Source of the DNA: Pseudomonas sp. BBP2017
GTDB taxonomy: Bacteria; Pseudomonadota; Gammaproteobacteria; Pseudomonadales; Pseudomonadaceae
Reading direction: 5' to 3'
DNA: 64,000 nucleotides
NCBI RefSeq assembly: GCF_003024385.1
Contig: NZ_PVZN01000002.1
Span: 434,001 to 498,000, forward strand
Below the pieces are notes generated by a model. That model was not told where the DNA came from, did no database searches, and saw only the letters and a program-made list of their open reading frames with translations. This document shows positions 19,886 through 28,887 of this stretch, one piece after another. Within the stretch, counting starts at the first letter, position 1. Every line of letters starts with the position of its first letter. A program made the translations under genes and the position numbers.

Positions 19886-21970
19886 ATGCTGATCGGTAGT
19901 TACTCTTCTTCGTTGGTGTTGATTTCGCTCTGTGTGGCCATTCTTGCCTCTTATACTGCACTTGACCTGACCGGACGCATCGCCACCGCCAAGAGCCGGG
20001 CGATGTACCTGTGGATCACCGGAGGCGCGCTGGCGATGGGTTTCGGCATCTGGTCGATGCACTTCATCGGCATGCTCGCCTTCAGCTTGCCGATTCCATT
20101 GGGCTACGACCTGACCCTGACCTTGCTGTCGCTGTTGATCGCCGGTCTGTCTTCAGGATTTGCCTTGTGGCTGGTCAGCCAGCCGAGCCTGCCCTGGACC
20201 CAGTTGGGCCTGGGGGCGCTGATCATGGGCGCGGGTATCAGCAGCATGCATTACACCGGCATGGCCGCGCTGCTGATGCAGCCGGGCATCGACTACGACC
20301 CGTTACTGTTCAGCCTGTCGTTGCTGATTGCCGTGGGTGCTTCGGCGGCAGCGTTGTGGATTGCCTTCCGCCTGCGTCAGCAAACCCTGTATGTCCGGCA
20401 GATCCGTGGCGCCGCAGCGGTGGTGATGGGCGTGGCGATTGTCGGCATGCACTACACCGCGATGGCGGCGGCCAACTTCCCTGAAGGCAGTTTCTGTGGC
20501 GCGTTGGGCACTGGCTTGAGCGGCAACGGCCTGGATTACCTGGTGCTGATCACCACCCTGGCGGTGTTGGCGGTGGCGCTGCTGACCTCGGTGCTCGACG
20601 CCCGCCTTGAAGCCCGCACGGCGGAACTGGCGCGCTCGTTGACCCGGGCCAACCAGGAACTGACCCAACTGGCCCTGCACGACACCCTGACCGCTTTGCC
20701 CAACCGCACGCTGTTGGCCGATCGCATCGACCAGGCTATCAACAAGGTGGCAGAGCAGGGTGGTTGTTTCGCCCTGATGTTTATCGACCTGGATGGCTTC
20801 AAACCGGTCAACGATGCCTTTGGCCACCATATGGGCGATCTGCTGCTCAAGGAAGTGGCGCTGCGCCTGCGCGGTCATCTGCACAGCCAGGACACCCTGG
20901 CCCGTATCGGTGGTGACGAATTCGTCCTGCTGGTGGAGCTGCAGGAACCCGACGACGCTATGGGCGTTGCTGCCAAGCAGGTCAACCTGATTTCCCGTGC
21001 CTTCCGCGTGGCGGAGCAGAACCTGCAGATTTCGGCCAGCATCGGCATCGTTCTCTTTCCGGGCAATGGCATCGACCAGCATGAACTGCTGCGTAACGCC
21101 GATGCGGCGATGTATCACGCCAAGAGCGCAGGCAAAAACGGCTACAGTTTCTTCGACGTGTCGATGAACAGCAATGCGCGCCTGCAGCTGCAACTGCTCC
21201 AGGACTTGCGTTTGGCCGTGGAGCAAAAGCAGTTTCGCCTGTTCTACCAACCCAAGTTCGATGCCCAGGACTGCCAGCCCATCGGTGCTGAAGCGCTGTT
21301 GCGCTGGGAGCATCCGCAGCATGGCCTGCTGCTGCCGGATCGCTTCATTAGCTTGGCAGAGAAAACCGGGCTGATCATTCCGATCGGTGAGTGGGTGCTG
21401 GATGAAGCCTGTCGGCAAATGCGCGCCTGGATTGATCAGGGTTACAGCGGCTGGCGAATAGCGGTCAACCTCTCGGCAATCCAGTTCTGCCACAGCGGGC
21501 TGGTGGAGAGCGTTGCCAAGGTGCTGGAACGTCATCAGTTGCCGGCCAACAGCCTGACCCTGGAAATCACCGAAACCACCGCCATGCATGATGCCGACGC
21601 GAGCATGGCCGTGCTGCAGCGCCTTTCGGACATGGGCGTGGATCTGTCCATCGACGATTTCGGCACCGGCTATTCGAGCCTGATGTACCTCAAGCGCTTG
21701 CCGGCCAACGAGTTGAAGATCGACCGGGGTTTCGTCCGCGACCTGGAGCAGGACAGCGATGATGCCGCGATTGTCTCGGCCATTGTCGCGCTGGGTCAGG
21801 CCCTGGGCTTGCGCATCGTCGCTGAAGGGGTGGAAACCGACCGCCAGCAGAACTTTCTGACCCGCCTGGGCTGTGACTCGTTACAAGGCTATCTGCTCGG
21901 CCAGCCTTTGCCGGCCGAGCAGTTTATCGTCGATATCGAGCGCGCACGCCAGTCACTGGCGTTCAGCTGA
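19886..21970 (+). CDS. mucR: MHYT-GGDEF-EAL cyclic-di-GMP enzyme (MucR)
   Basis: A 694-residue membrane-bound sensor/turnover protein. I use the ATG at 19886, preceded by GGAAGG; an in-frame GTG lies 12 nt upstream. The N-terminus holds a seven-helix MHYT domain with three copies of the metal-binding motif (SMHFIGM, SMHYTGM, GMHYTAM). The GGDEF domain has intact GGDEF and the EAL domain has EALLRW plus DDFGTGYSS, so both diguanylate cyclase and phosphodiesterase activities are possible. The architecture matches P. aeruginosa MucR, which supplies c-di-GMP for alginate synthesis and responds to nitric oxide during dispersal. No alginate gene is adjacent. Confidence 0.9.
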   Translation: MLIGSYSSSLVLISLCVAILASYTALDLTGRIATAKSRAMYLWITGGALAMGFGIWSMHFIGMLAFSLPIPLGYDLTLTLLSLLIAGLSSGFALWLVSQPSLPWTQLGLGALIMGAGISSMHYTGMAALLMQPGIDYDPLLFSLSLLIAVGASAAALWIAFRLRQQTLYVRQIRGAAAVVMGVAIVGMHYTAMAAANFPEGSFCGALGTGLSGNGLDYLVLITTLAVLAVALLTSVLDARLEARTAELARSLTRANQELTQLALHDTLTALPNRTLLADRIDQAINKVAEQGGCFALMFIDLDGFKPVNDAFGHHMGDLLLKEVALRLRGHLHSQDTLARIGGDEFVLLVELQEPDDAMGVAAKQVNLISRAFRVAEQNLQISASIGIVLFPGNGIDQHELLRNADAAMYHAKSAGKNGYSFFDVSMNSNARLQLQLLQDLRLAVEQKQFRLFYQPKFDAQDCQPIGAEALLRWEHPQHGLLLPDRFISLAEKTGLIIPIGEWVLDEACRQMRAWIDQGYSGWRIAVNLSAIQFCHSGLVESVAKVLERHQLPANSLTLEITETTAMHDADASMAVLQRLSDMGVDLSIDDFGTGYSSLMYLKRLPANELKIDRGFVRDLEQDSDDAAIVSAIVALGQALGLRIVAEGVETDRQQNFLTRLGCDSLQGYLLGQPLPAEQFIVDIERARQSLAFS

Positions 21971-21972
21971 GC

Positions 21973-22233
21973 TCAGCCTGCGGCGCGTAGGTTACCGGAG
22001 GGCTTGAAGGCGTCGAGCTCGGCTTCGACGGCTTCGATGATCCGTTCGACATCGGCAGCGGGCATCAACGTGGCACAGGGAATCCCGGCGATGGCCAGCA
22101 AGGTTTCACCGGTGGCCCGGTCAAACAGGCGAGCTACCATACTGCGCGGTGCATCCATGCTGGCTTCGAAGCCCAGCGGATGAAAATACCAGCGCATCAC
22201 CTGGCAGGCGTTGGGAAACGTCAGTTTGTTCAT
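21973..22233 (-). CDS. DUF1652 family protein
   Basis: An 86-residue member of DUF1652, a family largely restricted to Pseudomonas. Typical features are LTFPNACQVMRWYFHPLGFEA and ARLFDRATGETLLAIAGIPC. I start at 22233 because GGAGG lies 6 nt upstream of that ATG; another in-frame ATG 12 nt earlier overlaps this ribosome site. It is small, soluble and of unknown function. It is convergent with mucR, with only 2 bp between the stops. Confidence 0.8.
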   Translation of the reverse strand: MNKLTFPNACQVMRWYFHPLGFEASMDAPRSMVARLFDRATGETLLAIAGIPCATLMPAADVERIIEAVEAELDAFKPSGNLRAAG

Positions 22234-22554
22234 TCCGGCCTCCATGTAGGGGTGAACAACAGGGCGAGCGGAGCAAGTGGTACTTAACGACTTGGCGAAC
22301 GTTCAAGAAACCTAAACATAGCACCGCTACCGTGAATGTCCGCCCGCAGTCATGACAGTTTTACGATTCTTGCGATCAGGCCTTTAGCGGCTGCAATACC
22401 CCCTGAAAACAAAGACTGGAACGGCAAACGTTTGCCGACAACATTTCCCCGTTACGGGCATTGGGACTCTGCTATTTTTACCGGCAGTCGGCTGGGATGC
22501 TTGCCTGGGATTTTCGGACCAATGGCACCCCCGGGATCAGTCAAGGAGACCGTC
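22234..22554. other. Intergenic region between DUF1652 gene and aruH
   Basis: A divergent intergenic region of 321 bp. The only clear structure is the 16-bp palindrome at 22422-22437. It probably holds promoters in both directions, but I cannot assign -35/-10 boxes with confidence. Confidence 0.5.
22422..22437. promoter_or_regulatory. Perfect 16-bp palindrome, LacI/PurR-like operator candidate
   Basis: CGGCAAACGTTTGCCG is perfectly symmetric around a central CpG, with the AAACGTTT core common to LacI/GalR/PurR operators. It lies 118 bp before the aruH start. No LacI-family gene is in the window, so the cognate regulator is unknown. Confidence 0.45.
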
Positions 22555-23811
22555 ATGCGTTATTCAACGCTCACCCAACGTATCGCCGGTGACGGTGCTG
22601 CTGCCTGGAACATCCATTACCGTGCGCTGGAACTGCAGGGGCAGGGGCGCGAGATCTTCCTGCTGTCGATCGGCGACCCGGATTTCGATACTCCGCAGCC
22701 TGTTGTCGACGCCGCCGTGGACAGCCTGCGTGCCGGTAAGACACATTACTCCGATGTGCGCGGCAGCCTTGGTTTGCGCCAGGCGATAGCCCGGCAGCAA
22801 ACGCGTCAAACTGGCCAGCGGGTCGGTCCGCAGGAAGTGGTCGTGCTGGCCGGCGCGCAATGCGCGCTGTATGGCGTTGCCCAGTGCCTGCTGGATGCCG
22901 GTGACGAGGTGATTGTCGCCGAGCCGATGTATGTCACCTATGAGGCCGTGTTCGGCGCCTGTGCGGCGAAGGTAGTGGCGGTACCGGTGCGACCCGAACA
23001 AGGCTTTCGCGTCGACCCGGACGACGTCGCCGCCCGAGTGACCCCGCGCACCCGGGCATTGCTGCTCAACAGCCCGCACAACCCTTCCGGGGCCAGCTTG
23101 CCCAGGCACACCTGGGAGCGTCTGGCGCAGATCTGCATTGAGCATGACCTGTGGCTGATCTGCGATGAGGTCTATAGCGAACTGCTGTATGAAGGTACGC
23201 ACTTCAGCCCGGCCAGCTTGCCGGGCATGGCTGCGCGCTGTGCAACCATCAACAGTTTGTCCAAATCCCACGCCATGTCGGGCTGGCGGGTCGGTTGGGT
23301 CATTGCTCCGCAGGCGTTGTGCGATCACTTGAGCAACCTGGCGTTGTGCATGCTCTACGGCCTGCCGGACTTCATTCTCGATGCCGCGCAAGTGGCCTTG
23401 GAGCAGGACCTACCGCAAGTGGCGCAGATGCGTGATACCTACCGCGAGCGGCGAGACCGGGTGTGTGCCAGCCTCGCCGATTGCCCGGGTATCAGCGTGC
23501 ACAAGCCGGACGGCGGGATGTTCGTGATGGTTGATATTCGCGCTACCGGCCTGGGGGCCCAGGCTTTTGCCGAGCGCCTGCTGGAGGAACACGGGGTGGC
23601 GGTACTCGCCGGTGATGCCTTCGGCCCCAGTGCGGCAGGGCACTTGCGGGTTGGCCTGGTGCTCGACAGTGAGCGCCTGGAGCAGGCCTGTCAACGCATT
23701 GCCCGGTGCGCAGTGCAAGTGCTGGAGGGGCGGCTTTCAGTTGATCAGCGTAGCGGCTATGTTGACGGTAAATCCCAGAATTGCGGTGTTGAAGACAAAA
23801 CCTACCAGTGA
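22555..23811 (+). CDS. aruH: Arginine:pyruvate transaminase AruH
   Basis: A class I/II PLP aminotransferase, 418 residues from the ATG at 22555 (AAGGAG 7 nt upstream). It matches P. aeruginosa AruH closely as I recall it, for example LAGAQCALYGVAQCLLDAGD and CMLYGLPDFILDAAQ. PLP lysine is K237 in INSLSKSHAMSGWRVGW. AruH transfers the amino group of L-arginine to pyruvate, giving 2-ketoarginine. The partner decarboxylase AruI is not adjacent. The C-terminus runs about 25 residues beyond the AruH I recall (393 aa), with a tail of low family character (SVDQRSGYVDGKSQNCG), so loss of the ancestral stop is possible. Confidence 0.82.
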   Translation: MRYSTLTQRIAGDGAAAWNIHYRALELQGQGREIFLLSIGDPDFDTPQPVVDAAVDSLRAGKTHYSDVRGSLGLRQAIARQQTRQTGQRVGPQEVVVLAGAQCALYGVAQCLLDAGDEVIVAEPMYVTYEAVFGACAAKVVAVPVRPEQGFRVDPDDVAARVTPRTRALLLNSPHNPSGASLPRHTWERLAQICIEHDLWLICDEVYSELLYEGTHFSPASLPGMAARCATINSLSKSHAMSGWRVGWVIAPQALCDHLSNLALCMLYGLPDFILDAAQVALEQDLPQVAQMRDTYRERRDRVCASLADCPGISVHKPDGGMFVMVDIRATGLGAQAFAERLLEEHGVAVLAGDAFGPSAAGHLRVGLVLDSERLEQACQRIARCAVQVLEGRLSVDQRSGYVDGKSQNCGVEDKTYQ

Positions 23812-23962
23812 ATGGGCCACGCCATGATATTGCCTTCAATCGATCCCAACGGCCCGGATGAGGTACTATCGGCCCCGCACCGGGTGTAAATGGCTTGCCA
23901 ATCAATGACCTGGTCATGACATCGGGCATTTGCCCCCAGCTTCGTTCGACAGGATTCCCGGT

Positions 23963-24877
23963 TTGTCCGATTCACTGCAAAATCCCCTGCTGCAATACCT
24001 CGCCCGTCTGGCGCTTTCCAGTCAGCTGACCATGAAGTACATCCTCCAGGATGCCGCCGACCGCTTGGGCTTCGAGGATTGTGACATTAACGATGTGCCT
24101 TGGTACCAGCTTGAGCCTGGGCATGTCACGGCCTTGGTGGCGGCCTTGCGCGCCGATGGTTACGCGCCCAACACCTCGTCGCTGTATGTCAATGCGGTGC
24201 GTGGAGTGATGAACGAGGCCTGGCGTCTGGGGTTGATCAGCCAGGATCAGCTGCTGCGCATCCGCAGCGTCAAACCGACCCAAGGCACACGCCTGTCGAG
24301 CGGGCGCAACCTCAAGCGCAGTCTGATCCGTGAACTAATGGACGCCTGCGCGGCCGACCCGCGCCCCCAGGGGCTTCGCGATGCGGCAGTGATCGCCTTG
24401 CTTTATGGCACGGGCATGCGCAAATCCGAATCGGTCAACCTGGACCTGAGCCAAGTCGATTTCCACGAGCGCAGCCTGCAGGTGCTGGGCAAGGGCAACA
24501 AGCAACTGATCAAGTACGCGCCGACCTGGGCCTTCGACAAACTCAACGCCTGGCTGGCCTTTCGTCGTGAGCAACTGCCTGAGGGGCAGGCCGATGATGA
24601 CTTCCTGTTCAATCGAATTCGCCGCGGCAGCCACATCACCCGCGAACGCATCACCAAGCATGCGATCTACTACATTGCCCGCCAGCGCGGCACCCAGGTC
24701 GGGGTAAAGATCATGCCCCACGATTTTCGTCGCTCCTTCATCACCCGGGTGATCGAAGAGCACGATCTGTCGATTGCGCAGAAACTGGCACACCACAGCA
24801 ACATCCAGACCACCGCCAACTACGACATGCGTGACGACAACGAGCGGCGCAGGGCGGTGGATCGGTACGACTATTAG
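23963..24877 (+). CDS. Tyrosine recombinase / phage-type integrase
   Basis: A site-specific recombinase of about 304 residues. Catalytic residues are visible: Arg in YGTGMRKSESVNL, Lys in VLGKGNKQLIKY, His-x-x-Arg in PHDFRRSF, His in LAHHSNIQTT, and Tyr in TANYDM. The start is uncertain: I use TTG at 23963, with AGGA 8 nt upstream, while an in-frame TTG at 23930 would add 11 residues. The N-terminal SAM-like core-binding domain is present, so the protein looks intact. It stands alone between aruH and a binding-protein gene, with no excisionase, cargo or tRNA next to it. It may be a resident recombinase rather than a fresh island marker. Confidence 0.8.
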   Translation: MSDSLQNPLLQYLARLALSSQLTMKYILQDAADRLGFEDCDINDVPWYQLEPGHVTALVAALRADGYAPNTSSLYVNAVRGVMNEAWRLGLISQDQLLRIRSVKPTQGTRLSSGRNLKRSLIRELMDACAADPRPQGLRDAAVIALLYGTGMRKSESVNLDLSQVDFHERSLQVLGKGNKQLIKYAPTWAFDKLNAWLAFRREQLPEGQADDDFLFNRIRRGSHITRERITKHAIYYIARQRGTQVGVKIMPHDFRRSFITRVIEEHDLSIAQKLAHHSNIQTTANYDMRDDNERRRAVDRYDY

Positions 24878-24975
24878 CAACTGCTCCCCCGCCAGGGAGA
24901 GGCGCCACCTCCTCAACACCCAACCCAAGGATCATAGTCCCCGGGATTTCGTGAAGAACCCCCAAAAAACCCAAA

Positions 24976-25869
24976 CTACAACGGCGCCGCATACAACTTG
25001 AACAACTGTCTGGCGGCCTCACTCGTCCCCCCAAGATAAACTCCATAAGCCTGCTCGATCTCTCCAGACCGATACATCCCACTGATCACCGAATCAACCA
25101 GCAGACGAAAATCCTCATCCCCTCGGGGTACCACCATCGACACTGGCGAATACTCATAAATCCGCTCGACCAGCATCAAATCCCCTGCCTCAGCATGCCG
25201 CGCCAACAGATTCTTCAACAGCATGCGCTCAGAAAAGAATGCATCGGCCTTACCTTGGACAACTGCCTCAAGCCCCGCATCATTGTTCTTAACCGCCACT
25301 ACGGTGGCGATAACCCCAAGCATCTGTAATTGCTGCCGAACCCATTGCTCAGTCACCCCACCCGCGACCACCGCAAAGGTCTGGTTAGCCAACCCACGAT
25401 TGACCGTGGCCCGCCAGGTCGGCCCACTGTGCGCCTGCTTGCCATTGAGCACGTTGAGCAAGTCCCCCGGAGCATCCTGACGCACCACTGCCGTCACTCC
25501 AGCGGTATACACCGGCACGGAAAAGCTCACCTGCTTACGCCGTTCCAGACTGGCCACAGTGGGCGTGCAGAGCAGATTTACCTGGCCTGAACTGACCGCC
25601 GCAATCCCATCGGCCAGCGCCACCGGCTGAAAACGGACCTGCAGATCGGGGAGCGCCAAAGTCACCTTCACCTGCTCGGCCACCTTCAAACACAGGTCGA
25701 TGGCGTAGCCACTGGCTTTGTCACCGTCCTGCGCACTGAAGGGCGCAAAGTCCGGCAGGTAGCCGAGGGTCAAGGTCTTGCTGGCGCGCACTTGCTCCAG
25801 TGTTGCAGCCTTAGCAAGGGCTGGCAGTAGGATCAACAAGCAGGCAATCCGCGATAGGCTAGCCTTCAT
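24976..25869 (-). CDS. Periplasmic substrate-binding protein (SBP family 3)
   Basis: A 297-residue transporter-type binding protein starting at 25869, with a signal peptide MKASLSRIACLLILLPALAKA and a mature start ATLEQVRASKTLTLGYLPDFAPF. The family-3 fold is indicated by GYAIDLCLKVAEQ. It overlaps the potE stop by 11 bp, so the two are probably co-transcribed. No ABC permease or ATPase is next to it, which makes it an orphan receptor. It may scavenge an amino acid or polyamine for another importer or play a sensory role. Ligand cannot be read from the sequence. Confidence 0.78.
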   Translation of the reverse strand: MKASLSRIACLLILLPALAKAATLEQVRASKTLTLGYLPDFAPFSAQDGDKASGYAIDLCLKVAEQVKVTLALPDLQVRFQPVALADGIAAVSSGQVNLLCTPTVASLERRKQVSFSVPVYTAGVTAVVRQDAPGDLLNVLNGKQAHSGPTWRATVNRGLANQTFAVVAGGVTEQWVRQQLQMLGVIATVVAVKNNDAGLEAVVQGKADAFFSERMLLKNLLARHAEAGDLMLVERIYEYSPVSMVVPRGDEDFRLLVDSVISGMYRSGEIEQAYGVYLGGTSEAARQLFKLYAAPL

Positions 25870-27202
25870 ATCCGGACTCCCGTTCAACCCTGGCCTGTTC
25901 GGTGATGAAACGCTTGGCGAGAAAACCATATAGCAGATAACCGAAAGCCAAAACCAGGGCGCCACCGAGCACCGCCTCCATGCCGCAGGCATACAGGGCA
26001 TAAAGCGAATAGCCCACCGCGACCAGCAGCACCAGGGTATTGCGGCTATACACGGCCGGACTGACCCTGGCTTTGTGCATGATCGCCAGCAGGCCGGTCA
26101 GGGCGGTCACGTAGGGGATCAGGTTGGTTACCGCGGCGAGGCTCACCAGCTTGCTGAACTGGGCGCTGGCATTGGGCGAGATGGTCGACAGTGCCATTGC
26201 CGTTTGCAGCACGCCACACACCAGCATGCCGAGAATTGGAGCGTTCAGCGCACTGACTCTGGAAAACAGCTGAGGAAACAGACCTTGGTCAGCAGTCATT
26301 TTCGCTGTTTGCGCCAGGGTGAACTGCCAACCCAAGAGCGAGCCGATACACGCCATCACCGCCAGCACCATGATGATGTTGCCGATCAGCGGGCTGAACA
26401 TCTTCGCGTAGACCAGGGCAAACGGCGCCGACGCATTGGCCAGCTCCGGGTTGGGTACGATGCCCTGAATTACCGTGGTCGACAGTACATACACCACCGC
26501 GGCGCCGAGGGTGCCGAACAGGCAGGCCAGGGGCACATTGCGCTTGGGGTTCTCCACGGCATCGAAGGCCTGCGCCGCCGATTCCATGCCCAAAAAGGCC
26601 CAGAGGGTCAGCGGGATGGTTTTGCCGATGGCTTCCCAGATTGGCAGCTCATTGGGGTTCCACGCCTGGGCGAACACGTCGCGGTCGAACCAGAACCAGC
26701 CGATTACGCTTAATCCGGCCACCGGAATGATCACCCCCCAGACTGTGATTGCACCGATCCTGCCGGTAATGGCCGGCCCGCCGAAGTTGGCGACGATGGT
26801 CAACCAGATCAGCCCGATCGTGCCAAAGCTCAGCGCCATTGCACTGCCGCCTAGCCAGGGTATGAAGGCGGTCATGTAACCTACCGCGGAGATGGCCACA
26901 GCGACATTGGCGATCGCCAGCGAAAGAAAGTACAGGTAGGAACAGAGAAAAAAGCCCGACTTGGCATGGGCTTCTTCGGTATAGGCCGACAGGCCTCCGG
27001 AACGCGAACAGAACACTCCGCATTGGGTGAAACTGTAGGCGATTGCCATTGAACCTATGGCCGTCACCACCCAGGACAACAACGACACCGCCCCCAGTTG
27101 CGCCATGCTGGTCGGCAGCATGATGATGCCGGACCCCATCATGTTGACCGTCACCAGGGTGGTGAGCCCGATGAGCGTCATTTTTTTGCCTGAGCCCGCC
27201 AT
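25859..27202 (-). CDS. potE: Putrescine/ornithine antiporter (PotE-like)
   Basis: A 447-residue APC-superfamily transporter with about 12 membrane segments. It resembles E. coli PotE along its length, for example TVNMMGSGIIMLPTSMAQLG, ITVWGVIIPVAGLSVIGWFW and CIGSLLGWQFTLAQTAK. PotE exchanges putrescine for ornithine or takes up putrescine with protons. No ornithine decarboxylase gene is adjacent, unlike the enterobacterial speF-potE pair. The downstream gene is an overlapping binding protein. Substrate is inferred by similarity; arginine/ornithine or cadaverine exchange would be the nearest alternatives. Confidence 0.78.
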   Translation of the reverse strand: MAGSGKKMTLIGLTTLVTVNMMGSGIIMLPTSMAQLGAVSLLSWVVTAIGSMAIAYSFTQCGVFCSRSGGLSAYTEEAHAKSGFFLCSYLYFLSLAIANVAVAISAVGYMTAFIPWLGGSAMALSFGTIGLIWLTIVANFGGPAITGRIGAITVWGVIIPVAGLSVIGWFWFDRDVFAQAWNPNELPIWEAIGKTIPLTLWAFLGMESAAQAFDAVENPKRNVPLACLFGTLGAAVVYVLSTTVIQGIVPNPELANASAPFALVYAKMFSPLIGNIIMVLAVMACIGSLLGWQFTLAQTAKMTADQGLFPQLFSRVSALNAPILGMLVCGVLQTAMALSTISPNASAQFSKLVSLAAVTNLIPYVTALTGLLAIMHKARVSPAVYSRNTLVLLVAVGYSLYALYACGMEAVLGGALVLAFGYLLYGFLAKRFITEQARVERESGYEG

Positions 27203-27339
27203 ACTCGCCCCCCCCGATGTTGTAAACCATTGCTTATTGGGTATAGGTCATTTATTCGCTGAGCGGAGGGCTGGCAGGGTCGTGCAACTGCTTTTTTTGT
27301 GTGTTTCACCTGGATGGCATGACCTTTGTGCATCAGTAG

Positions 27340-27369
27340 GGAACTTGGCCGCTACTGGGGGTATCCTAA
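27340..27369 (+). promoter_or_regulatory. Candidate AlgU/sigma-E-type promoter
   Basis: GGAACTT (27340-27346), a 17-bp spacer, then TCCTAA (27364-27369), close to the envelope-stress sigma consensus GAACTT-N16/17-TCNNA. It places a start site about 28 bp before the DUF2388 gene. Proposed by eye from consensus match only. Confidence 0.4.
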
Positions 27370-27403
27370 TTGACGTAGGTACTCGATTTCCGGAGGCACC
27401 ACC

Positions 27404-27721
27404 ATGCGTCGTTTACTGATCGCTTCTTCGCTTGTTCTCTGCTTGCCCATGGGCGCTGCGTTGGCTGATGTGGACGCCAAGGATGTGGCCACTTCGGCGG
27501 GGATTTCCGCTTCGCTGTATTCCACCTTCAAGGACGACAAACGCATCATCCCGGCGCGTGACGATGCCTCCTCGTTCATTGCCAGTGGCGGTGCCATTCG
27601 TGGCGTTTACCTGGAGTCGATGATGCAGCGTATTCGCCAGGACAACCCCGGTTTGCAGGCCAGCGACGAAGACATCGCCCGGGCGATCCTGACCCAAGAC
27701 CAACCGGGCACTGCGCACTGA
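27404..27721 (+). CDS. DUF2388 family exported protein
   Basis: A 105-residue protein with a signal peptide (MRRLLIASSLVLCLPMGAALA, cleavage before DVDAKDV) and the DUF2388 pattern: a serine/threonine-rich start, then KRIIPARDDASSFIASGGAIRGVYLESMM. It is presumably periplasmic, of unknown function, and the family is mostly confined to Pseudomonas. GGAGG sits 8 nt before the ATG. A possible AlgU-type promoter upstream would link it to envelope stress. Confidence 0.8.
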   Translation: MRRLLIASSLVLCLPMGAALADVDAKDVATSAGISASLYSTFKDDKRIIPARDDASSFIASGGAIRGVYLESMMQRIRQDNPGLQASDEDIARAILTQDQPGTAH

Positions 27722-27809
27722 TCCTGATCAGGAGCAGGCCGACTCCCGGGATTTAAACTGAAGCCGACTGCTTCATCTCCAGAGGCAGGTTCAGGTTGCG
27801 GAGTTCATC

Positions 27810-28259
27810 ATGTGTAGATTTTCGTCACTCGGTATTTGCTTGGCCGTGTCATTGCTCAGCGGCCCGGTATTGGCCGAAACCGTGGTACCGCTCAAGGGCC
27901 AGAGCTCGCAGCAGATCCAGTTGGATATCAATGACTGTCACAATGTCGCCAATAGCGCCTCGACCGCGCCGCCTGCGGCGGGCGGCCGGGTCAAAGGCGC
28001 GGCAGTTGGCGCCGCTGCTGGTGCGGCAGGGGCTCAGGTGCGTGGCAATCAACATGACGAAGTCTATGACCGTGTCGACGACGATGTGAAACAGGACTAT
28101 CGGCAAAATCGCGCCCAGCAAACCGCGGCGGCTGGTGCAGTGGTCGGCGGCTCCCGTCAACGCCAGGAGCGGCGCGAGCAGCGCCGGACCAGCGAGTCTA
28201 GCAATGCCTCGGCCTACACCAGTTGCTTGCAAGGCAAGGGCTATCAGGTCTCGCCCTGA
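27810..28259 (+). CDS. Exported glycine-zipper protein
   Basis: A 149-residue protein with a signal peptide ending near VLA-ETVVP. A small-residue stretch follows (GAAVGAAAGAAGAQVRGNQ, then AAAGAVVGGSRQRQ), the glycine-zipper pattern of envelope-associated proteins. The C-terminal part is arginine/glutamine-rich and ends with a CLQGKGY motif. Two cysteines (in NDCHN and SCLQG) could form a disulfide. Function is unknown. It is convergent with napC, 22 bp away. Confidence 0.7.
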   Translation: MCRFSSLGICLAVSLLSGPVLAETVVPLKGQSSQQIQLDINDCHNVANSASTAPPAAGGRVKGAAVGAAAGAAGAQVRGNQHDEVYDRVDDDVKQDYRQNRAQQTAAAGAVVGGSRQRQERREQRRTSESSNASAYTSCLQGKGYQVSP

Positions 28260-28281
28260 TTGCGCTCTGAGCTGCTCCCTC

Positions 28282-28878
28282 CTACCAGCCCTTCACGCCA
28301 TGCATATCCGGTAGCCTGTGAGCGATGCCTTTGTGACAATCGATACAGGTAGCCTCACCCTTGGCCAACGAGGTGGAGTGCATGGTTGCCGCGCGCTTGC
28401 TCTGGCGGGTGAAGTCCATGAACTCGAAGTTGTGGCAGTTGCGGCACTCGCGTGAATCGTTGGCCTTGAGCCTGGCCCACTCATGCTCGGCAAGCTCGCG
28501 GCGCAGGGCAACGAACTTGTCACGAGTATCGATGGTGCCGAAGATCTTGCCCCAGACTTCCTTGGACGCTTGCATCTTGCGCGCAATCTTGTGCGTCCAT
28601 TCGTGCGGCACGTGGCAGTCCGGGCAACTGGCGCGCACGCCGGAACGGTTGGTGTAGTGAATGGTTTCTTTAAGCTCGACAAACACGTTGTCGCGCATTT
28701 CATGGCATGACACGCAGAACTTTTCGGTATTGGTTAACTCCAGCGCGGTGTTGAACCCGCCCCAGAAGATGATTCCGGCAATAAATCCGCCAAGGGTCAA
28801 AAATCCCAGGCTGAAATAAACGCTTGGCCGACAGAGGATGCCCCAGTACTCCTTAAGCAGGGCGAACAGTGCTTTCAT
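28282..28878 (-). CDS. napC: Membrane tetraheme cytochrome c NapC
   Basis: A 198-residue NapC/NirT quinol dehydrogenase. One N-terminal membrane anchor ([19 protein letters not shown]) is followed by four heme-binding motifs: CVSCH (C55), CPDCH (C85), CRNCH (C145) and CIDCH (C178). It oxidises membrane quinol and passes electrons to NapB and NapA in the periplasm. It is the last gene of napEDABC and starts 9 bp after napB ends. With napF, napG and napH absent, NapC is the only visible electron entry. Confidence 0.93.
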   Translation of the reverse strand: MKALFALLKEYWGILCRPSVYFSLGFLTLGGFIAGIIFWGGFNTALELTNTEKFCVSCHEMRDNVFVELKETIHYTNRSGVRASCPDCHVPHEWTHKIARKMQASKEVWGKIFGTIDTRDKFVALRRELAEHEWARLKANDSRECRNCHNFEFMDFTRQSKRAATMHSTSLAKGEATCIDCHKGIAHRLPDMHGVKGW

Positions 28879-28887
28879 GGCGCCTCC

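Noticed and set aside
23930-23962. Upstream TTG start for the recombinase
   Set aside because: The later TTG has AGGA at 8 nt and yields a more family-like N-terminus (SDSLQNPLLQYLARL); the earlier one has no ribosome site.
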